DNA of 64,000 bases from Lytechinus pictus (GCF_037042905.1 NC_087252.1:4492201-4556200), one strand, 5' to 3'; positions 49,701 through 60,575 are shown, counted from the stretch's first letter. The notes: generated by a model not told the origin, from the letters alone. Numbers and translations are program-made.

Positions 49701-52700
49701 CATAGTGATTCAGTTTGCTTTTCGCCTCCCAGGCATAGGTGACGCTAAACAAATAATAAAAGAATAATTATAGTTTTGGTAATTCCTCCTTAATCTAAAT
49801 TATTTTCAGGTGTTTGTCCAAAGTGATTGATGGGAAGAAAAAAGCAGAAGCAGTTGAAGTAACCCATTCTCTTTTGGACCTCATGAGTCAGGTTGTTATC
49901 CAAAATGGTAAGCTCTTTTTCAAGTTATAAAGGTTGTACAACTAAAGGCTTTATTAGGACATTATGAAGAAGTATTAATATGTATTATGACAAGTTAAAG
50001 GGATGCTCCAGGCTGAAGATATTTATATCTAAGTAAATATAGTAAAATTCACAGAGCAAAATGCTGAAAAATTGATCAAAATCGGATTACAAATAATGAA
50101 GTTATTGAATTTTAAAGATTTGCATTATTCTGGTGAAACAGTTCTAGGCATATCTTCATGAACATTCATTAGGTGGACTGATGTCATATCCCCACTTTCC
50201 TTTGTCTTATGTTATTACATGAAATCATAATTATTTCATTTTTTTTTCATAAATGTGTAAATGATGTGTCTCCATTATGATAAAATAAGTTGCAGCAAGA
50301 AATTTCTAATGCATTTAATCAGTTGTCAATCCAATTTTAGTTTTTGGTAGAAAATTATTTTGAATAAACTTAATTTCATGTAATAAAATACAAAAGAACA
50401 AGTGGGGATATGGCATCATCAGCCCACCTAATGAAAATTTATGGAGACATGCCTAGAACTGTTTCACCGGAATAATGCAAATCTTTAAAATTCAATGACT
50501 GTTATTTGTCATCCGATTTTGATCAACTTTTCAGCATTTGCACTGCGAACTTTACTCTATTTATTGAGATATAAATATCTCCAGCCTGGAACATCCCTTT
50601 AAGTGAAACAGGCCCCTGTACTGATTATGTATAAATGATAATGTTTAATTACACATAATGTTCAATTATTCTAATGTTCAATTATCCTAATATTCAGTTA
50701 TCCAAATATTCAATTTTTCTACTCTCTCAGATGAAAACAGTCGAGCTGTCGTAGAATCCAAAGACTTTGCTTCCACATTCCTTGGTTTGCTTGGCTCAGG
50801 TAATCCTGACATATCAAGGCAGTGTGTTGCTCTCCTGCTGAGGCTCACAGAGAATTCTGTATCCAGGCAACGCATCATCACTACATTTGATAATGCTAGG
50901 TAGGTATATCCTCATGAAATCATTTGCAAACTTGTTGATGCATGGTATTTTGGTGTTTACTGGATAGTGGATCGACTACTAGTAATTTTGCCACTGACCC
51001 TCTCATGACCTAGTCTGCACACACAGACCTTCAATACAAAGTCGTAATACATAATACAGAGTCTGAAGAAGTGAGACTAAATTCACTAATGTACTGTGGC
51101 TGCTTCTCGCAAGAGTTTGGAGTGTTATTAGTCTTCACAGTAGACATGATATAATTTATTAAAGTGTAAAACTTGAGTCTGTGCTTGCAGGCTACTCATG
51201 ACCTTCGTTGCCCGATTGCGACCTGAAAATGATTTCACCAAGATCACCGACGCAGATAAGCACATGCGGGATAGTGTCGTTTAATTGCTTGGAAAAAGAC
51301 CCAACATCAGGATAGAATGCATTGCTTTTTTTGACCATTCTGTAGGGCTGGGACTAAAACCCGGGTCCCGCCCGGAAGCTTCGGGTACCCGGGTAGAAAA
51401 ATCAATACCCGATACCCGAAAATTGCTTACCAGTATAACGTATATGTATTTGATTTGTATTGCGTAGTGTAAGACATGATTGTAACTCATCACAAAAGTA
51501 CACAAGTCTCATTTTGAACCAATTACCCTCGAAATATCCATAAATATACAAGTTTTTCAAGTAATGATGATGTGACAGATTGTTCAATCGTCTCCATGTT
51601 TCTTTTGCAACGGAAAAGCAAGAAGTAATACAAATTTTGCTTACCCGTGTGGTATCGGTGAGAAAACAGATCCTCTGAGAAAATCTTTCATAATTCATAT
51701 AAAATATAGGAAAGTGGAATTCTAGGTCGATTTTGGTACGAGGTGACAGAATATTGCAGACTTGTTTCGATGGAATATTGCGTGGGGCACGGGAGGCTTG
51801 CAATGCACATGCCTACTATATTTTCATTCATAAATTTGCTTGCGTCGCAGTGGTTGGATGACGTCACCTATGGGGTTTTTCCACCAGTCATATTTCAAGC
51901 GACATGATTTTCAGGTACCCGGGTACCCGCCCGTAAATTACCACGGGTACCAGAAGACAAAAAAACCCGAAAGTCCCAGGCCTACCATTCTGAGAGCTGC
52001 CAAGTAGCACAGTTTTTCAGTATTTAGTACTGAAAAAAGAGAAGAATACTGATGGTTTCATGCAAAATACTGATTTCTAAATCTGTAGTTTTATGTGTTG
52101 TCCCCTGGTATTTCTTTGAAAATACTGATTTCCTCACCAAAATATTTATTTTTCAGCTTTTGAAATACTGAAATGTACCTGTTCAGGTTGGCATCTTCAT
52201 CTCTGCATTCCTCAGAAATTGTACATTTTCTGCCAGAATAATTTGGCACATATTTTATATATGCGCATATGAATACGTGGATAATCATTCTATTAGATTT
52301 CATGAGCTCATAATATTTATTTTACCACAACTGGCATTTATTTTTACATTTCTTTTTGTTTTCCAGCTTACTCGTTGGCCTGCTGGCATATGTGCAGACT
52401 TCACAGAATGGATCAGTAGAAGCTGCGAAGGTTTTGAATAACCTTGCACTGGAGAACAAGTAAGATGTAACCTTTTCAAATATTCTATTGAACTTAAATA
52501 AATATCAAGTGTGGAATGTTAATTTTGACTAGCCTAATAAGAATATTATGTCGTGGGACGGGGAGGGGGGGGCTTTGAATGAAACTTGCGATTAAGTACA
52601 TGTAGTCCATGTTTATGTCCTATAAAAATTAAAAACCATGTTATGAATTTCACGTGTTTTTGCTCTCTATCACTCTGTACTTTGTTCTATCTCCTTCCCA

Positions 52701-55700
52701 TTTCCCTTTTTTGTTGCTTTTTCTTCCTCTCATTTTCCCCTTCTCTACCTTTATTTGCATTCACCCATGTCTTTTTTCAATCTCTGTTTTTCTTTCTCAG
52801 ATTCAGTTCCCAATTCAGGGACAAAGTGGATGATCAAGTTCTCCCAGCATTTGAAAAGTTTTTGGTAAGTTCTCATGTTTCCAAACTCATGTATTTAATC
52901 TAAGGTCTATATCGATCCATCATCTGTGGCATATAAAAAATTTCCAATCGTCACACAGACATTAAGTGAAAATAGCATGTGCAAAAATCTTGCCCTCGCT
53001 TTTCGTGTATCCATCTGTTTTATAGCAATGTGGTCCTGCTTTCATTTACTAGTATTATTTTTTTACAAGTTGATCTTCTTTGATAGACTTTCTGTGAAAG
53101 ATCAGACTGAGTTTGTAATAGAATTTCCCTACAAGTAAGTTAGTTGCTGATGGAATGGTCGCAGACACTTTATGAATGAGAAAACAAATATTACAAATGG
53201 GCTGAGTTATTGTCATTCTGATTTTTTGTTTGTATAAATATGTTAACTGAAATTGTGAGCGCTTTGGGCCATGTGGGAAAAGCGCGTTATAAATATTGAG
53301 TATTATTATTGTAGAACGATTGTTTACGAGTCAAATCAGTTGTAGATGGAATGGGGTAATAAGACCACAGGACAGTCCTCCGGTGGGTTTATCCTATAAG
53401 AGCTTGAATCAAATTTCAATGAGCAATGCCACAAAACAGAGGGAACAAATCACATTCTGAAAACCATTTCTTGTGCATCCTTCATTTTCCAGACACACAG
53501 TATCACGTCCCAGAAGAGTGACGTCTTCCCATCATGCATTTCTTTCATGGGGAACATGGCGCATGACCCGGTCATCAGGAAGCAGATTGCTGGCAGGAAG
53601 GAATTCTGGGAAGCCTCCATTCAAGTTTTGGTGAGGCGAGGTGTTTCCAGTAATTTTGAAATCAAGAACAAATAGCTTTGTTTCCATTTCAAATACCAGC
53701 AGTTGCATTGCCAAGTGTCATCTTGTGTAGAATTGTATGAGACATATATCCTTCCTTTTATTGTTACATCATTATCTTTCTTTCATGGAGCGCTAAGTGA
53801 GATGGCATACAGGATTAACGCAAATGAGTGATATTGACACTTAGGCGCAATTTGCATGGGTTTATCAATGAAATGGATACATTTTGAGTCCCTTTTCAAA
53901 TATCTGGTGGATGGAGTTATAGATATCATGCTGAAGTCACTGTTTTAGACTTCTTACAATCATATTGAGATCCTACTATGTAGTCTATCTTATTGGGCAA
54001 ATTGAAGAAATGTGCAAGCTGTGCACTTGTATTTTGCAACCAATGGAGATCTGTAAAGACATACTACATGTATAATGCCCTCTTCGCCTTTATGGTGACT
54101 ACGTGTATGAATGAATCCTTGATCATTATCAGCTTTTGAGCCCTGTTACCTTGGTTACGTATAGGTAGCATAATTGCAAAGTTACCATAATAGATAGATC
54201 ATTATGAAGAAATGATCATTATACAGGCCTCTTACCTCTTTGAAAAACATTATTTCTTAATTCCACTTATTCCAGATTCACTTTAGGATAACCAAATATG
54301 ACGTTTTGTCTGTTCCTTCGTTATTTATTTGTTCATCTAGAAATACCATACCAAGCATCTAAACAAGCCTAGCAGTAGAGAAATGGTCTACACCACTCTT
54401 GGCCTGCTCATGAATATCTCCATGGAAACCAGTCAATCATTCAAGGACCAATCAGAAGGGTTATGCAAGGAGCTGCTTCCTTTAGTGAAAAGTGATCAAA
54501 TTGATATTCAAGAGGTATAGTAATGTGTATTGAAGAAATAGTTATTTGAAAGTGGGAGTTAACCAGGCAAAAAAAATACTTTGTTTATTCATTTTTTTGT
54601 GGGGGCGGGGGGGCTTCTTTTCATGATCCACTGCCTTAAATCTGGAACATTGGGTAAGCTTTAACATTGCTGTGAATAGGGCTTTTCCAGGGCTCTTCAG
54701 CGTTTTGGGGGCGAAATCAGCCCGAGCCCCCTTGTATTTTTTTCCTGCAGTTAACTGACTAACACTATGTGCTGTCTCTCATTGACTGTGTTATGAATAG
54801 CTAGTATCAAAATGTACCTTTTAGATAACTAATAATAATAATCAGCATATAATTTTATTTTTATTGAGAAACTAAAAAGAATTTCAGAGGAAAAGTACTT
54901 GTCTCGCTACTTGATAACATTATTATTCAGGTAGGAATATATTGATTTATAGTGAATTATTGTGTTTTAACTTTAAAGTGGGCCTGTATAACAAGACTAC
55001 ACTGCTTAGAATGTTGCATTATGGGTGAGAAATCCTGGCCAGATTTTTGTAGTTGAGAGCTTGAGGTGGTGTTATACCATGCTACTGGTTGGTGTTTGCC
55101 TTGAAAATAAACTTGTTTTCTTGCCGTGAGCCAGAATCGTAGGAGAAACTACCCCAAATTGATTTGGAATGGTTGCTTATAATGCATACATGTATAACAC
55201 AATATAAGAACTGGGAACCATTTCATGAAAGCTGTTATTATCTGACAGTTAACATAGTAAGACATCTTGATGCTTCTCAGCCTAATCAAAACCAAGGAAA
55301 GTTTTCAAATCTGACAACTTGTCAGACAACAAATGTTGATACTGATGAAGCATGTCCTTGCCATTTTTTGTTCCAAGTTACTTATTAAATTTGACCAAAC
55401 TCATATGATTAATCAAAATGATAATATAGATTGTTGTGCTGACGGTGCAACTCTTCATGTTTCTTTGCACACACAATCATAATCATAATCACATAAAAAA
55501 TGATCATGAAATTATCCATTTACACAGCTTACAAATTCACCATTTTATAAATCAAAACTATTTTCAATTAATTTCTAGAGGGCAGCTGGATTGCTAGGCA
55601 GGGCTCTACCTCACTCCACTGGGGCAGCCCAGGCAGCATGTGAGGCTAGGATACCCACCATTCTACATCAAACCCTTCAGGTATAGTCAAACAATTTGTG

Positions 55701-58700
55701 TTTCATAAAGGACCATGTCGATATTGTCCCACTGCGTTCTTTTTACTCCGGAATTCATGGTACAATATGAAGGGGGTGCTTGGGAGCAGGGGGCAATCAT
55801 TCCTTTTATTGAGGACTAAGATATAAGGAAGGCACCTTAACAAAGGTCACATTCATATCTTCCATGCTGGAATCCCAAACAATCTGTTAATTTGGGCACT
55901 CATAAACACTCATAAACAACAGGTCCTTATAAGATGAAAGGGTCCTAAACACATTTGTAAGGGGGCATTTTGAGGGGTAAAAAGGGAAACTCTTTTAGGG
56001 CTACAACATGGATTGCTGTCCCTGATTACTTATTTGTTTATTTCTTCTATGCACACCATATGTGTTTGTTTGTTTTCCAGAATTCAGATCTGTCTATAGA
56101 ATCCAAGTCAGCACTGAGTCGATGCCTTGTTGTGTTCACACAAATCAGTGAAGAAGCCAGAAATCAGATCGCTCAAGCTGATCCAGGTGAGAACACGTTT
56201 TTTTATCCAAACTATTTCTGTTAAGGAGCCCTTTGAATATTTATTTATTTTCATTTTTTTCTTGAGGGAGGAGAATCTCCTTTTCTCAGAATAGATAAAT
56301 GATAAAACCAAGAAATCTATACTTCTATCTATCAATCAATACCAATAATGATATTAATTCACTAAAATTTGGCAAACCTGTTGATATTATCACACAATTG
56401 GATGGGGCAGATGTCAAAACCTTGGCAATATCATTTCCTCTGTGCATTGTATGTACATGCATGAGCTAAACCACCATGGTAACTGAAACCTGAACCAGGA
56501 TATATGTCACCCAAAGTACCCTGCTTAATGTGGGTAATTAGCCCACTATGTATAGTGAATTCGGGATATAATAAAAGGGAAGTTCACTCTGTTGGTAAGT
56601 CAGTTCTTATAAAAGCAGAAAAATTACAGGAAAAAAAAGGTTTTATAAAAATCCTTCAAAGAATTAGAGAGTTATGACAATCCAAAGTTTATGATTTGTG
56701 ACTTCATATGCAAGCAACTCTTCCATATATCATTTAACATCAATTTCATGTAACAATATTTGTCCTATTGAAGGGGGTATAAGTTTATGTGTCTAATGAT
56801 GTATCCACCCCACATATTTTATATCAGGCCTACCAACTACTCTTTTTTGAAGATTTTTTTATCAACCAAAAAGAGGAGCACTCTGTTTTTCCATTTGCTT
56901 AAGATGAAAAATAAATCAGCCCATATATGTATTTGTGTTGTGGTGTAAGAGTTGTATAGTTTTTCAGCACTTGTAATTTCTCATTGTTGAAATATAAGAA
57001 TGCTAAACATGTTTTAATATTTTTTTTAAAGTGAGTGAGACACACCTGACATCGAGCAGAAAAACTCGCACCATGCTTTTTTCATTTCCAAATGTTTGCT
57101 AGCCTGATATTTATCAATATTCAATCCATTTTTTTATTTTCAGATCTCAGTTGCTTCCTTTCTCTCCTGAGTTCATCCAGTGATACAGTGGTAGCCAACA
57201 TAGCTCTCTCAATCGGCCATTGTATCCAGGTAGAAGGGGTCAGCGAAAGGCTAGCCGACACCGACGTGGTCAAGACATTACTAGCCAAGACCGACACAAC
57301 TAATGAGACCATAAAGCAGAACTGTTCTATTACACTGGCTAAACTAGCCACGTCACACCAAAGGTAAAGACAGATTATTAGCACAGGCAATTTCAGTAAG
57401 AGTCAACTCTAAATGCTAAATATACTCAGCTTCTGTAATTCCTTAACTCAAAACGCAAAAAGTTAGCGCCACAAAATGTTATGAATTTTTTCATTAAAGT
57501 CTCGCGCAACTTTTGAGACCAAATTCGCGACATATGGGTATAGCATCGCGACATCACATGACGTTTTAAGAGACAATGTCATGCCGAAAATGGCTAATTT
57601 TTATACTTTGTGTACAAAGTCTATGGGAGATAAAATTCATAAAAGGGTGATTATTTCGTTCTAATCAGTCTTCTTAATTAATTTAGGGTTTAATTTAGTT
57701 GTTAAATGGTCTGTAATAATTTCCATTGAAAAAAATCAAAGAAATACGTAGGAAATTCTAAAAACAGAAATATGTAAGGAAAAAATTGGCTTTCGCAAGT
57801 TTTCTTTGTGGAAACCTTTAAATTAGATTACAAAGATGATATCTGCAAAAAAGAAAAAAATTTGAAGCGAAATTGGGTGTTAGATATGCAAATAATGTTT
57901 TTCATTAATAAATTTGCATATTTTATTCATAATAAATAGAAAATGTTTATTTTCAGAATTTTTTTAAATACCATATTGTAGTTTATGTGGTAAGGAATGT
58001 GCGTGCCAAATTTTGGGGCAATCGCACGAACGGCGGCCGAGATCAGAAGGGAGGTCATCATGCCCGCCCGCCCCCCCAGTCCTCAATATAGCCCAGTTCT
58101 TTTAGGGTTAAAAGGTGGGGGTTGAATCAGTATTAGCTGTTTCACTATTGCAAGTAACTTGCAAGTGAACTTTTGATCTGGATTTAATCATAGGTCTGAC
58201 AATTAATTGCAGGTTTTTACTCGCTGGTCTGGTTCTTACAACAAACTGAAGGGGAAAAAAAAAAAAAAATTTCACTATTTACGATTGATATATTAATTGC
58301 AATTTTGCATGAATTAATTGCAATCGATTGCATATTTTCTTTCAACACCCCATTAGTTAACGCTATAAACGCTGGGCTATTTTGATCCCTTTAAAAAAAA
58401 TATTTAACAAATCCCTCGCGTCGTTTGGCAAGGCATTTATATACACATGCCTCTCTCCACCCAGGTGTAGTAAATGGCTACCCGGGAGGGAGGAATTCCT
58501 TGAATTTTCAAACGCCCAATCAGGGTAGCCATGCCAAATCCGTTATATTAGTATAGGGTGCTTAGAACATTGTATCAAAATACATTTGGATGCATGGTGT
58601 AGGATGCAACAATTGGCCAATTGGAAGTATGTGGCAACGTGGCTTGTCATTAGGAAATATGGCCTGGAACTTAAGTGGGCCAATCAGATGCAGAGTTGAT

Positions 58701-58901
58701 AGCCCTTCATGAATATGCATGAGCAACATGACACAACTTTTGTACAAGTGGTATATAAATGTTGCATGATCGTATTGTTATCTCTCTCTTTTTTTTCTGT
58801 TATTCCCTTTTTCTTTCTCCATTTTCAGGCACTTGGAGAGACTACGTGACCTTGGTGGTATCGGGATTCTGCACACCTGCTCAAAATATGCCCTGAGGTA
58901 A
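37731..58901 (+). CDS. TTC12: Tetratricopeptide repeat protein 12 (TTC12), complete, 18 exons
   Basis: Exons: 37731-37791, 42315-42457, 43060-43096, 43923-44122, 45917-46109, 46410-46478, 46767-46955, 48877-48943, 49810-49907, 50731-50899, 52367-52459, 52801-52864, 53493-53630, 54341-54514, 55579-55680, 56081-56186, 57144-57363, 58829-58901 (TAA). All phases fit: 2196 nt, 731 aa (human 705). Exon 1 ([12 protein letters not shown]) matches the human N-terminus. Exons 4-5 carry three TPRs (about 105-206: [20 protein letters not shown], then [19 protein letters not shown], then [15 protein letters not shown]). The rest (about 250-731) is armadillo/HEAT-like helices with the conserved LMYYAGG and TLFRTGKGF blocks. 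TTC12 is a cytoplasmic factor for assembly of axonemal dynein arms; human loss causes primary ciliary dyskinesia. The acceptor of the sixth exon (ACTCGGCAG, 46409) was chosen because CATAG at 46386 breaks the frame. Confidence 0.95.
38034..39718. repeat. Composite repeat: two direct repeat blocks around a 731-bp palindrome
   Basis: Block A (38034-38160, again 38473-38650) carries GGCGGTAGACAG..GGCAGC and ACAGACGGCTCGCTA. Block B (38285-38470, again 39495-39718) carries AACAGTGACTTACCTCGGCT and ends in inverted CTTCGGTCTCTGT..ACAGAGACCGAAG. Between the B copies lies a palindrome, left arm 38696-38995, right arm 39089-39426, around a GT-rich loop. All in TTC12 intron 1. Confidence 0.8.
39719..40599. 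other. TTC12 intron 1, no gene recognised
   Basis: AT-rich sequence with short ORFs on both strands (for example 40292-40717) that show no recognisable homology and no in-phase splice sites. Confidence 0.4.
40600..40915. repeat. Interspersed repeat with internal ~80-bp tandem duplication
   Basis: Two units with GGCATTCCATATGATGGC / GGCATTCCATGTGACGGC and CAAAGTGAATGGGTGCACAG / CAAAGTGAATGGGTTCACAG. It is an inverted relative of 12717-12905. Confidence 0.6.
40916..42314. other. TTC12 intron 1, distal part, no exon accepted
   Basis: I searched for an extra N-terminal exon and found none with open phase. The best candidate (after TTGCAG, 41238) meets a stop within three codons. The sequence includes the inverted pair GGACTTGTCGG..CCGACAAGTTGG. 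Confidence 0.4.
42480..42753. mobile_element. MITE with GTCTTACA..TAGTTACGATCGA ends, copy 2
   Basis: GGGCCCTGTCTTACACATAG to CTTTGTAAGACGGGCCCC, the same family as 29369-29647 and 47084-47354. The ends contain GATCGATCC palindromes. Confidence 0.75.
43290..43550 (-). repeat. Retroelement-like 3' fragment
   Basis: CAATTCAATTCAAGACTTTATTC followed by A-rich text resembles the 26690-26935 region and reads as an inverted retroelement tail. The family is not identified. Confidence 0.35.
44130..44470 (-). mobile_element. tRNA-derived SINE (minus orientation)
   Basis: The complement of the right end reads GTCGTGGTCTAGTGGTTCTG (A-box). The body carries GCTGAAGGAAAACACGC and the left end GCTGGATTTATAAAGCGCTC. 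The same family is at 59430-59740, with a fragment at 46520-46705. Confidence 0.7.
44775..45055 (-). mobile_element. tRNA-derived SINE, inverted copy of the 13290-13550 family
   Basis: Complement of CAGGGTTTGAACCCCCGACC (B-box) and CTCTACAAACTGAGCCAACA (A-box). The tail TGAAAATGAAAATCCATATT is at the left end. In a TTC12 intron. Confidence 0.85.
45432..45873. mobile_element. hAT-like element, ends CAGACCTGCCAACC
   Basis: CAGACCTGCCAACCAGTACG on the left and GAGGTTGGCAGGTCTG on the right, flanked by a TAATAC direct repeat (45426-45431 and 45874-45879). The interior has repeated TACGTTTTTT. 442 bp, no transposase. Confidence 0.75.
46172..46263 (+). pseudogene. Broken duplicate of the third TPR exon end (TTC12)
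   Basis: This stretch repeats the 3' part of the exon 45917-46109 (source about 45992-46110), from CCAAAGCA to AATGGTGGACAG, with substitutions and an internal deletion of about 25 bases covering the segment for KYEEAV. The donor GTAAGT of the parent reads GCAGAG here, so no splice site remains. It looks like a local tandem exon duplication that decayed. Confidence 0.7.
46520..46705 (-). mobile_element. SINE fragment in a TTC12 intron
   Basis: CATTGTGCTGCACTCTACCCAGGTGAG resembles the middle of the SINE at 59430-59740, and the end reads TTATTATTATTG. It lies directly before the exon at 46767. Confidence 0.5.
47084..47354. mobile_element. MITE with CGTCTTACAAAGAGTTACGA ends, copy 3
   Basis: GGGCCCCGTCTTACAAAGAG to CTGTTTGTAAGACGGGCCCC, with GATCGATCCGATCAATC near the left end. 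Confidence 0.8.
47751..48710. mobile_element. Tandem-repeat element with GTCTCACCTGCA ends and DR1-type motifs
   Basis: GTCTCACCTGCATAGC at the left and GATGCAGGTGAGAC at the right are inverted. After a CGGCGG-rich stretch come five units of about 160-190 bp (CATAACTT, GACCTAGTTCATGAAACTTG, AATCAAGTATTACTGAACATC). AGGTCAAAGGTCA is present at 47966-47978, 48158-48170 and 48483-48495, with one mismatch at 48321-48333. Confidence 0.75.
49383..49770 (+). mobile_element. tRNA-derived SINE, third family
   Basis: A-box-like TTGGCTCAGTCGTTAAAGTG and B-box-like GGGTTAGAGTCCACC (about 49388-49449), then a body with CTCAGATAGGACATTAAATG and GAACCCACTGCACTATTCG. It ends near CTAAACAAATAATAAAAGAA. Confidence 0.7.
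49995..50602. mobile_element. TTAA-ended MITE, third family
   Basis: Starts TTAAAGGGATGCTCCAGGC and ends GCCTGGAACATCCCTTTAA, with long inner inverted stretches (ATTTATATCT). The same family is at 63678-64000. Confidence 0.85.
51191..51284 (+). other. Candidate alternative terminal/poison exon of TTC12
   Basis: After GTGCTTGCAG the sequence opens in the same phase as the regular next exon at 52367. Joined to the exon ending at 50899 it reads ..[18 protein letters not shown].. for 30 codons and stops at TAA 51282-51284. The LL start aligns with the LL of the regular exon ([10 protein letters not shown]) and of human TTC12. It would truncate the protein near residue 440. Whether it is used is unknown; it may be a dead exon copy. 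No AATAAA follows closely. Confidence 0.35.
51343..51984. mobile_element. hAT-type element, 8-bp target duplication
   Basis: Ends TAGGGCTGGGAC (51343) and GTCCCAGGCCTA (to 51984), with the 8-bp duplication CCATTCTG at 51335-51342 and 51985-51992. Subterminal CCCGGGT and ACCCGGGTACCCG repeats. 642 bp, no transposase. Inserted just downstream of the candidate alternative exon. Confidence 0.9.
53240..53320 (+). repeat. SINE tail fragment
   Basis: GAGCGCTTTGGGCC..AAAGCGCGTTATAAATATT followed by ATTATTATT is a typical SINE 3' tail. The head was not found. Confidence 0.5.
54515..55578 (+). other. TTC12 intron without recognised elements
   Basis: Contains a poly-G stretch (54600-54613) and AT-rich text. 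The short ORF at 55164-55388 shows no recognisable homology. Confidence 0.4.
56573..56920. mobile_element. Partial MITE, GGGAAGTTCAC end
   Basis: AAAGGGAAGTTCACTCTGTT and AAAGCAGAAAAATTACAGGA resemble, in inverted form, the right end of 59745-60082 (TTTTCTGCTTTTATTAAAA..GTGTGAACTTCCACTT). The second end is not clear. Confidence 0.45.
57430..58105. repeat. Unclassified interspersed repeat in the last TTC12 intron
   Basis: Distinctive phrases: GCGCAACTTTTGAGACCAAA, GCGACATCACATGACG, GTGCCAAATTTTGGGGCAAT, then a G/C-rich end GGAGGTCATCATGCCCGCC. It looks like a degenerate DNA element; no ends could be fixed and no ORF was found. Confidence 0.4.
58425..58560 (+). mobile_element. SINE body fragment
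   Basis: GGCAAGGCATTTATATACAC and CTCCACCCAGGTGTAGTAAATGG match the body of the SINE at 3718-4075. No A/B box remains. Confidence 0.6.
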
Positions 58902-59420
58902 CCTGAGCAATCAAATACTTCATCTTGATATAACCTCTTCTGTCCAATAGATCCTGTCACTACTGACGTGTAACCCCAGCTCTTTTTTCACAGACATGCA
59001 TCAATGGCTGGAGCCCCCCCCCCCCTCCCTCTGATGTGGAAGAGAGCTCAAATATAAACAGCTTCAAATCCAACTTGTTGAACTCTTAGACCTCAAGGAA
59101 AGAGAAATCTGACCCAGATGAAAGTTTTGCTTGCTCATGTTCAAACGCTGTACAGTGCCATTAAACTCTGTGCCCCACAATCCTTCATGAAAAGTCAACA
59201 AGAGACAAATCAGTTTTGAACTTCAAATGCCTACGCCCAAGGTGTATCCAAGGTATAGATACAATTTGTTCAGTTTGTATTACATCCACCACTAACGTTC
59301 ATATTATCATGAGAGGCTTGTGGGTCAACTAATTTCGCTGAAGATGATACAAGAGAGCACAAGCCACAAGTGAGAATCAAACAGTGAATCCCAATTGCAG
59401 GTACAGATAAAGGGTTATCA
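58902..59420 (+). other. Probable TTC12 3' UTR (start)
   Basis: Sequence after the TTC12 stop has no recognised coding exon, but includes a poly-C run (59013-59026). No AATAAA occurs before the SINE that begins near 59430. The first AATAAA is inside that SINE (near 59574) and others lie near 60770, so the transcript end is not resolved. Confidence 0.35.
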
Positions 59421-59429
59421 ATAGAACTT

Positions 59430-59740
59430 TATATGTAATAATAATAATATGGTCCATTATATTTCGCAGCTGCTTTAATTGCATATACCCCGTACTCTAC
59501 TGCGCTTGATACTTGGTATCATATTATTACCCGGCTGTAGCTGAGCCGGCATGTAGGCGCTAAAACATTCAAGGAATAAATACTACAGGGTACCTATTCA
59601 CCTCACCTGGGTTGAGTGCAGCACAATGTGGGAATATTTTTTGCTGAAGGAAAACACGCCATGGCTGGGATCTGAACCTACGCCCCTCTGATTGAAAGAA
59701 GAGTGTAACCACTAGACCTCGACGTAGTGTTTGATCAAGT
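59430..59740 (-). mobile_element. tRNA-derived SINE (minus orientation)
   Basis: The complement of the right end reads ACGTCGAGGTCTAGTGGTTA (A-box). The body has GCTGAAGGAAAACACGCC and the left end is (AAT)n. Same family as 44130-44470. Confidence 0.75.
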
Positions 59741-59744
59741 TTTT

Positions 59745-60082
59745 TTAAAGGGGAAGTTAATAAATTTCCCTTAATGTCATTTTCTCCTAAAAAAATGAAA
59801 GTGATGTTGTTTGTGCCATGGATATATTATTAGAATCATCATTTCATACCCATTTGTATTAGAGAAATATTCTTTTTCATCATAATCCAGTGAAAAATTG
59901 GAATTTATGGGATTTATAATATCACATAATTGGGGGAGCTGATGTGGCGTCACAAATGAAAAACTTTGAAAAATTGTAAATATCTTATTCTTTGAAGGAT
60001 TATCATGAAACTTTCATATTTGTTTTCTAATTTTTCTGCTTTTATTAAAATAAACATTTCTTCAGTGTGAACTTCCACTTAA
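59745..60082. mobile_element. MITE, TTTAAAGGGGAAGTT ends
   Basis: TTTAAAGGGGAAGTTAA on the left and GAACTTCCACTTAAA on the right are imperfect inverted repeats. It has the ATTTGTGACGCCACATCA block in complement (GATGTGGCGTCACAAAT). Confidence 0.6.
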
Positions 60083-60134
60083 ATCTCTTTGAAAGAGAAG
60101 CACCGTGATTAATACATTTTGCAGAGTACATAGT

Positions 60135-60575
60135 GGTCTGCCGATCTCATAGGATTGGTAAATTGCCAATTTGTCTATCACCAACTCGTCCAGTCACCAC
60201 ATGGTCTACCTTCATTTAGTCTCATGCCATTCCGTCCATCAACATTTTGTCTAACATCCATTTGGTCCAATAACCATTTCTTCCAATCATCTCTTTGTCT
60301 AATCAGTCACCATTTTGTCTATTACCATTTCGTCGAATAACCAGTTGGTCTAATACCCATTTTCTTTTCATTCATTTTGCACTATTAGCACTTTAGTTTA
60401 ATTAGACCAAATGGTATATGGACTAAATGGCTATTGGACCAACTGGTTATTAGACGGAATGGCATTAGACTAAATGAAAGTAGACCATGTGGTGAGTAGA
60501 CGAACTGATGATAGACCAAATGGTAGTAGACGAGTTGGCAATTGGACGAATGGGAAATAAACCACAGGATTAGCA
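60135..60575. repeat. Fold-back array of ~15-bp units (ACCATTTNGTCTAAT)
   Basis: The left half carries repeats such as CCAGTTGGTCTAATACCCAT and the right half their complements (ATTAGACCAAATGGT, GGACCAACTGGTTATTAGAC). The two halves form a long imperfect hairpin around about 60380. Confidence 0.8.
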
